Part shown: positions 23,226 through 28,109 of the stretch, piece by piece
How positions within the stretch are numbered: the stretch's first letter is position 1
Layout: each line of letters starts with the position of its first letter
Source of the DNA: Erythrobacteraceae bacterium CCH12-C2
Lineage (GTDB): Bacteria > Pseudomonadota > Alphaproteobacteria > Sphingomonadales > Sphingomonadaceae
Direction: 5' to 3'
Assembly (NCBI GenBank): GCA_001556995.1
Contig: LSKF01000160.1
Span: 1 to 28,109 of the forward strand
Length of the DNA stretch: 28,109 nucleotides
Notes under the pieces: model-generated
Seen by the model: only the letters and a program-made list of their open reading frames with translations
What the model was told of the DNA's origin: nothing
Database searches by the model: none
Program-made: the position numbers and the translations under genes

Positions 23226-25418
23226 ATGCGCACTTCCCTTCAACCGATAACGCCTCTTGCAGCTCTGTCATTTGCACTGACTGCTGCACCCGCCGCGGCG
23301 CAGGAAGAGGCTGACGACAAGCCGAGTGCGTCGACGCCGATGATGGCCGATGGCGAGGCTCCGCCGCCTGAAGCGATGGACTTCATGGCGATGCTCGAAG
23401 CGATGGCGGGCGATGCGCCCATGGATATGGAAAGCCCTGGGGCGGCGATGGTGAGCGAAATCATCGTCACCGGTTCGCGCCGCCGCGCGCGGCTTACCGC
23501 CCCGGTATCAGGTGTTGTGCTGGGCGGAGCGGACCTTGCCCGCGCCGCGCGCGCGACGTTGGGCGAAACCCTGGCGAGCCTCCCGGGCATCTCCTCGACC
23601 GCCTTTGGACCTGGTGTCTCGCGCCCCGTGCTGCGCGGGTTGCAAGGTGAGCGCACTCGCTTGCTGGTCGACGGGATCCAAAGCCTTGATGTCTCCAACA
23701 CCAGCCCCGATCATGCCGTGGCAATCAACCCGCTCGTGGCCGACCGGATCGAGGTGCTGCGCGGCCCCGCGACGCTGCTTTATGGTTCCGGGTTGGTCGG
23801 CGGGGTGGTGAACGCGCAGGTCAAGCGCGTGCCCGATCGTCTGCCCGCAGACACCGTCACGGGGCTGGCCTCCGCCACTTACGGTTCGGCGGCGGACGAG
23901 ATCAGCTTGGGCGCGGTGCTTGATGGCGGCGCGGGCCAATTGGCATGGCATCTCGATGGGCACTGGCTCGATACCGGCGATCTCGACATTGGCGGCTTCG
24001 TGCTGAGTGACGAACAGCGCAGGCTCGCCCTTGCATCGCCCGATCCGTCGATCCGCGCATTGGCCGATCTGCGCGGACGCTTACCCAATAGCGCCGCTGA
24101 AAGCTGGGACATTGCGGGCGGGGCCTCTTTCGTGACCGATAATGCCCATTTTGGTGTGGCAGTAAGCCATTCCGAGAGCCTTTATGGCCTGCCCACCCGC
24201 TTTTCCTTCGATCCGGCTGCCCCCGTTCCCAACACGCTGATCGACCTGCAACAGACCCGCGTCGATTTTCGTTCCGAGATCGCGCTGGATGGCGAGTGGA
24301 TCGAACAGGTGCGGGTGCGGTTTGGCTGGGCTGATTACGCCCATGACGAAGTGCTGGATACCGGCGAGCTTACGGCGACCTTTCTCAATCAAGCGTTCGA
24401 GGCGCGCGCTGAGCTGGTTGGGGCTCAGCGCGGAATCTGGCGCGCTACCACCGGCGTGCAGTATGGCTTTCGCGACTTCAGCGTCCGCGCCGCTGCGCCG
24501 CTGCTGCCGCCCACCGATACCAGCCAGTTCGCGCTGTTCAGCTTGCACGAGTTCAACCTCGCGCCGGTACGTATCGAAGCCGCGCTGCGCTGGGAGACCA
24601 CGGCGATTGAAGCGCGGCCTGATCTGGCGCTCGGCAATCCGGCCACCAGCCGCGATTACTCCGGCGTCTCGGGATCATTGGGGGCGAGTTACACGGTTGC
24701 GCCGGGCTGGGTGATTGCAGGCAGCGGGTTCTTTTCCACCCGCGCGCCGGTGGTGGAGGAATTGTTCACGCAAGGCACAGATCCCGGCACGCAGGGCGTG
24801 CTGCTCGGCAATCCCGATCTGGCGGAGGAAACCGCCTGGGGCTTTGAAGCGGTCGTGCGCGGGTTCGGGCCCAGTTGGAGCGTGGAGGCCTCGGCCTATT
24901 ACAACCGCTTTCCCGATTACATCTTCACTGCCGATAGCGGCACGGTGATCGATGGACTGCCGGTGTTCCGCTTCCTTGCGGATGAGGCCGAATATTACGG
25001 CTTCGAGGTGCAGGGGAAGGTTGATTTGTTCGACATCGGCAGCGCGACAATCGGGGCCGATGCCTTGATGGATTACACCCGCGCGACGCTGGGTGACGGT
25101 ACACCGGTGCCGCGCATCCCGCCGCTGCGCGTGTTGGGCGGTGTGAGCGCGCGGGCGCCCGCGTTTGATGCGCGCATGGAGGTCGAATGGGCGCGGCGGA
25201 TGGACCGGCTGAGCGACTTTGAGACGCCGACTGATGGCTACGTCAGCGCCAATGCCTCGTTCGATTGGCGGCCCTTTGCTGACCGACCTGACCTCACGCT
25301 AGGGATCGCGGCGCAAAACATCTTTGACGACACGATCCGCCGCCACGCGAGCTTCCTCAAAGACTTCGCCCCGGTGGCGGGCCGCGACATCCGCTTGCGT
25401 GCGCGTCTGGCGTTCTGA
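23226..25418 (+). CDS. TonB-dependent outer-membrane receptor with Met-rich N-terminus
   Basis: An outer-membrane active-transport receptor of 730 residues. ATG 23226 follows AAGGAAG and starts a signal peptide (about 1-25, cleaved after AAA). Next comes an unusual acidic Met-rich stretch with nine methionines between residues 39 and 75 (for example MDFMAMLEAM). The TonB-box/plug entry EIIVTGSRR (77-85) leads to a plug domain with LPGISSTAFGPGVSRPVLRG, LLVDGIQSLD and VADRIEVLRGPATLLYGSG, and the remaining 22-strand-type barrel ends in ARLAF. Substrate is not readable; the plug resembles zinc/copper-type receptors, and the Met-rich stretch would suit copper, which is inference. An open frame continues up to 23112 but crosses the terminator, so the later start is right. 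Confidence 0.92.
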   Translation: MRTSLQPITPLAALSFALTAAPAAAQEEADDKPSASTPMMADGEAPPPEAMDFMAMLEAMAGDAPMDMESPGAAMVSEIIVTGSRRRARLTAPVSGVVLGGADLARAARATLGETLASLPGISSTAFGPGVSRPVLRGLQGERTRLLVDGIQSLDVSNTSPDHAVAINPLVADRIEVLRGPATLLYGSGLVGGVVNAQVKRVPDRLPADTVTGLASATYGSAADEISLGAVLDGGAGQLAWHLDGHWLDTGDLDIGGFVLSDEQRRLALASPDPSIRALADLRGRLPNSAAESWDIAGGASFVTDNAHFGVAVSHSESLYGLPTRFSFDPAAPVPNTLIDLQQTRVDFRSEIALDGEWIEQVRVRFGWADYAHDEVLDTGELTATFLNQAFEARAELVGAQRGIWRATTGVQYGFRDFSVRAAAPLLPPTDTSQFALFSLHEFNLAPVRIEAALRWETTAIEARPDLALGNPATSRDYSGVSGSLGASYTVAPGWVIAGSGFFSTRAPVVEELFTQGTDPGTQGVLLGNPDLAEETAWGFEAVVRGFGPSWSVEASAYYNRFPDYIFTADSGTVIDGLPVFRFLADEAEYYGFEVQGKVDLFDIGSATIGADALMDYTRATLGDGTPVPRIPPLRVLGGVSARAPAFDARMEVEWARRMDRLSDFETPTDGYVSANASFDWRPFADRPDLTLGIAAQNIFDDTIRRHASFLKDFAPVAGRDIRLRARLAF

Positions 25419-25526
25419 TCCCCCCGCGCGCGGAATGCGCGATGCCCTCTTCACCGCTGCTGGTTTGCCCGCTAGGCCTTGGGAAGCATGACACGCTTTC
25501 CCATCCGGTCAGCCACAGGATCCCCG

Positions 25527-27368
25527 ATGAAGCCCATTTTGTCCCGCAGCCTCGCCGCCGTGCTCGCCGCTACGCTTGTCCCCGGCACCGCCGCGCTGGC
25601 GCAGACCCCGCTCGCTGCGAGCGCTGCCGCAGATGCCGCCAGCGAGGACACGCGGCTGATCGCGTTTCTCGATGCTGAGTTTGCCGAATGGGTGAAGCAG
25701 CAGCCGCAGCTCGCCACCCGCCTCGGGATCAAGGACGGCGGCGACCAATGGAATGATACCAGTGATGCCGCCGCCATCGCGCAGTCCGCCTGGCGCGAAG
25801 CCAGCGCTGCGCGGATGCGCGCGCAATTCGACCGCGCCAAGCTGTCGCCCGAAGGGCAGGTCAATTTCGACATCTGGGCGCTGGAAGCTGAGCGCGCGAG
25901 CGCCTCGCTGGCGACGCGCGTCTATCGTCCGCCGTTCTATTCGCGGCTCTATTCGGCGCACAGCCAGCTGCCCGATTTTCTGGTCAACACCCATTCGGTG
26001 GGCGACGCCCAAGACCTCAAGAACTACATCGCCCGCCTGCGCGGCATGCCAGCGGTGCTGGATACCGCGATCGCACAGACAAAGGCGAGCGAGGCGGCGG
26101 GCATCCGCGCCCCGCGCTTTCAGGTTGAAACCGTGCTGGAAGGCAGCCGCAAGCTGACTTCGGGCGCGCCCTATGATGATGGCCCGGATGCGGCGCTGTG
26201 GGCCGATGTGAAGGCCAAGGCCGAGGCTTTGGTCACTTCGGGCAAGCTTGCGCGCGGCGATGCGGACGCCTTGCTGGCAGAAGCGCGCGCCGCGATTGTC
26301 GCGCTCAAGCCTGCCTATGGCCGAGTCATCGCCTGGGCCGAGGCGAGCCTGCCGGATGCGCCGAGCGGCCGGGTCGGCGCGATCACCTTGCCCGATGGCG
26401 CGGCCTATTACGCGCAGCAGCTCAAGCTCAACACCACCACCGATTACACCGCTGAGCAAATCCACGCGATCGGCCGCGCCGAGGTCGCCCGGATCGAGGC
26501 CGAGCAGGATGCGCTGGCCAAGGCGGCCGGGTTCGCCGATCGTCACGCCTACTACGCCGAGCGTGCCCGGCTCTATCCGCCGCGCCCCTATGATGATGCC
26601 GCGCGGGCCGAATACCTCGCCAGCGCCAATGCCTTCGTGGCGCATACCCGCAGCCTGCTTGCGCCCTATTTCGGCACCCTGCCGGCCTATGGCATTGAGG
26701 TGGTGCGCGAGCCGGCCTTTTCCGAAGTCCCCGGCGGCGCGGCCCACGCCTCGGCCCCGAGCCCCGATGGCGCGCGTCCGGCGCGCACCTATGTCCACCT
26801 GGTGGGTAATACCGGTGATCCGGCGGCGCTTTACACGCTGATGTGCCATGAGGCGGTGCCGGGCCACAATATGCAGGGCGACATCCAGGTGCGCCAGAAG
26901 GGCGGGCCGAAGTTCCGCAGCGTCACCGGCTATGTTGCGTTCGGCGAAGGATGGGCGCTCTATGCCGAGGCGCTTTGCAAGGAAATGAACGCTTTCCCTG
27001 ACATTGCTGCCGATTTCATGCGGCTTGATGCAGAGCTGTTCCGCGCGGCAAGGCTGGTGGTCGACACAGGTATCCACGCGATGGGTTGGACCGAAGATGA
27101 AGCGGTCGAATACCTGAACGTTACGGGCCGCCAGCCGATCCAGCGTTCACGATCCGAGGTGCGGCGCTATATCACGCTGCCGGGGCAGGCGACCGGCTAC
27201 AAGATCGGGATGCTCAAAATCATGGAGCTGCGGCAGCGGGCGGAAGCCAAGCTGGGTGACCGGTTCGACATCAAGGGGTTCCACGATCTGTTGATCGCCT
27301 CGGGCTCGCAGCCGCTGTCGATCCTCGAACGGCGCGTCGATGAATGGATTGCGCGCCTCGCGGCCTAA
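25527..27368 (+). CDS. Exported DUF885 zinc-peptidase-like protein
   Basis: A 613-residue protein; ATG 25527 follows AGGA and opens a signal peptide (about 1-26, cleaved after ALA). ATG 25488 in frame is an alternative that would put 13 residues before it. The DUF885 family are predicted metallopeptidases. The zinc motif is [12 protein letters not shown] (HEAVPGH at about 441-447), and the downstream Glu ligand is in [10 protein letters not shown] (about 472-481). Both are intact. The rest is largely helical with charged surface stretches. It lies about 110 bases after the TonB receptor on the same strand; a link is not shown. Location is expected to be periplasmic or lipid-free secreted. Peptide substrate unknown. 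Confidence 0.92.
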   Translation: MKPILSRSLAAVLAATLVPGTAALAQTPLAASAAADAASEDTRLIAFLDAEFAEWVKQQPQLATRLGIKDGGDQWNDTSDAAAIAQSAWREASAARMRAQFDRAKLSPEGQVNFDIWALEAERASASLATRVYRPPFYSRLYSAHSQLPDFLVNTHSVGDAQDLKNYIARLRGMPAVLDTAIAQTKASEAAGIRAPRFQVETVLEGSRKLTSGAPYDDGPDAALWADVKAKAEALVTSGKLARGDADALLAEARAAIVALKPAYGRVIAWAEASLPDAPSGRVGAITLPDGAAYYAQQLKLNTTTDYTAEQIHAIGRAEVARIEAEQDALAKAAGFADRHAYYAERARLYPPRPYDDAARAEYLASANAFVAHTRSLLAPYFGTLPAYGIEVVREPAFSEVPGGAAHASAPSPDGARPARTYVHLVGNTGDPAALYTLMCHEAVPGHNMQGDIQVRQKGGPKFRSVTGYVAFGEGWALYAEALCKEMNAFPDIAADFMRLDAELFRAARLVVDTGIHAMGWTEDEAVEYLNVTGRQPIQRSRSEVRRYITLPGQATGYKIGMLKIMELRQRAEAKLGDRFDIKGFHDLLIASGSQPLSILERRVDEWIARLAA

Positions 27369-27445
27369 CCGCAGGCGCGCATCGCGTCACAGGGGTGAGG
27401 GACCGCCACGCATCGGTGGGCCCCAAGGCCTTGCGGCGACGAAAT

Positions 27446-27522
27446 TGGTCGGGGAGAGAGGATTCGAACCTCCGGCCCCTGCCTCCCGAAGACAGTGCTC
27501 TACCAGGCTGAGCTACTCCCCG
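27446..27522 (-). tRNA. tRNA-Pro (anticodon CGG), CCA encoded
   Basis: On the minus strand the acceptor stem CGGGGAG pairs with CTCCCCG. The D arm is GCTCAGCCTGGTAGAGC, the anticodon loop TTCGGGA contains CGG, and the T arm holds GGTTCGAATCC. The discriminator A is followed by encoded CCA. Confidence 0.96.
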
Positions 27523-27583
27523 ACCGTGTCGGCTCCGCAGGGGCAAAACCCGGTGCGGATCGAGGCAAGGCGCGCCCTATAGG

Positions 27584-27651
27584 TGTGGATCAGGGCAGTG
27601 GCAAGCGGAGACTTATCAATCCAGCTGGCCAAGTTATCCACCTAATCCACA
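27584..27651. promoter_or_regulatory. Cluster of near-consensus DnaA boxes
   Basis: Three 9-mers are one base from TTATCCACA: TGTGGATCA on the other strand (27584-27592), TTATCCACC (27634-27642) and TAATCCACA (27643-27651), the last two directly abutting. They lie between tRNA-Pro and thyA and are followed by a less GC-rich stretch. This could be a DnaA-binding region. Confidence 0.4.
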
Positions 27652-27726
27652 GGTCATCAATAGCTCATTTTGTGCTTTCGATTCGAGCCATGGCAGCGAC
27701 TCAATGGTGTCCCCTACATGCTTCAA

Positions 27727-28109
27727 ATGGCAACCCAGCTTGATCTGCCCTTTGAGGTCTTAAACGACCCTAGTCACCAAGAGTGGCAGTATCTCCGTTT
27801 GATGCGGAAGATCTGGGAGTCGGGTTCAGAACGCATCGACCGGACGGGGGTTGGAACCCGCTCAATCTGTGGGGCACACCTACGCTTCAAGCTTCTTGAC
27901 GGCGCGATGCCTCTGCTCACTACCAAGCGGGTCTATTGGAAAACCGCGACGCGCGAGCTGCTGTGGTTCCTGACCGGCTCCACCAATATTCGCCCGCTGG
28001 TGTTGCAGGGCGTGAAGATCTGGAACGAGTGGCCGCACGCCCATTATGTGCGCGAATCGGGGGAGGCGATCAGCCTTGACGATTTCGTCGCCCGCATCGC
28101 TGCCGACGA
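27727..28109 (+). CDS. thyA: Thymidylate synthase ThyA, N-terminal part (3' end outside window)
   Basis: Makes dTMP from dUMP using methylenetetrahydrofolate. About 127 residues are visible. The family N-terminus is clear: WQYLRLMRKIWESG, DRTGVGTRSICGAHLRFKL, MPLLTTKRVYWKTATRELLWFLTGSTNI and GVKIWNEWP, the dUMP-phosphate-binding Arg being in DRTGVGTR. After IWNEWP the sequence enters an insertion (HAHYVRESGEAISLDDFVARIAAD) before the expected LGPVYG region, like the long-insert ThyA forms. The catalytic Cys lies beyond the window. Start ATG 27727 is used; ATG 27718 in frame is an alternative and neither has a good ribosome-binding site. Confidence 0.95.
   Translation, partial: MATQLDLPFEVLNDPSHQEWQYLRLMRKIWESGSERIDRTGVGTRSICGAHLRFKLLDGAMPLLTTKRVYWKTATRELLWFLTGSTNIRPLVLQGVKIWNEWPHAHYVRESGEAISLDDFVARIAAD

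Noticed and set aside
25509..27077. 522-codon open frame on the minus strand
   Set aside because: It is antisense to the DUF885 gene, which has signal peptide and zinc motif.
1..28109. CRISPR arrays, insertion sequences, phage genes, toxin-antitoxin pairs
   Set aside because: No regularly spaced repeats, transposase or integrase motifs, or paired small toxin-like ORFs were seen.

Overview
The window reads as a high-GC alphaproteobacterial chromosome segment, most likely Sphingomonadales (Erythrobacteraceae-like). The basis is protein character (COQ8-type ABC1 kinase, SdhE-Mfd next to RecG, a ThyA variant), tRNAs with encoded CCA, and candidate alphaproteobacterial signals (a parS palindrome, a TTAA-N7-TTAA CtrA-type box). 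This placement is inference from memory of families, not a database result. Most of the window is ordinary core genome; the stretch from about 15 to 23.3 kb is more accessory.

Layout. 0-2.6 kb: C-terminal end of SecA, a TauE/SafE-type exporter and, convergent with it, a YeeE/YedE-type sulfur transporter. 2.6-5.7 kb: tRNA-Asn, NAD kinase, a stand-alone EAL phosphodiesterase and an AraC-type regulator preceded by a 24-codon upstream ORF. 5.7-11.7 kb: genome maintenance block, with sdhE and mfd on the minus strand and recG divergent on the plus strand. 11.7-15.1 kb: low-molecular-weight tyrosine phosphatase, a parS-like 16-bp perfect palindrome, a COQ8-like ABC1 kinase, an SDR oxidoreductase and a DUF3429-type membrane protein.

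15.2-21.6 kb: a CHASE2-EAL membrane phosphodiesterase; a CtrA-type box followed by a 15-codon ORF and a strong terminator hairpin; then an outer-membrane protein gene lying between two AraC-type regulators; and a small YCII/muconolactone-isomerase-like protein. 21.9-27.4 kb: an unrecognised exported protein, a TonB-dependent receptor with a methionine-rich acidic N-terminus, and an exported DUF885 zinc-peptidase-like protein. 27.4 kb to the end: tRNA-Pro, a cluster of near-consensus DnaA boxes, and the start of thyA.

How the genes work together. Housekeeping pairs are clear: SdhE with Mfd and RecG, and the ubiquinone-linked kinase. Two EAL proteins and the CtrA-type box point to c-di-GMP and cell-cycle control. 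The envelope section (beta-barrel protein with AraC regulators, exported unknown plus TonB receptor, exported peptidase) looks like nutrient or metal acquisition. A parS site and DnaA-box-like repeats 15 kb apart raise the possibility that the window lies in the replication-origin half of the chromosome. No CRISPR array, transposase, integrase or rRNA gene was seen.
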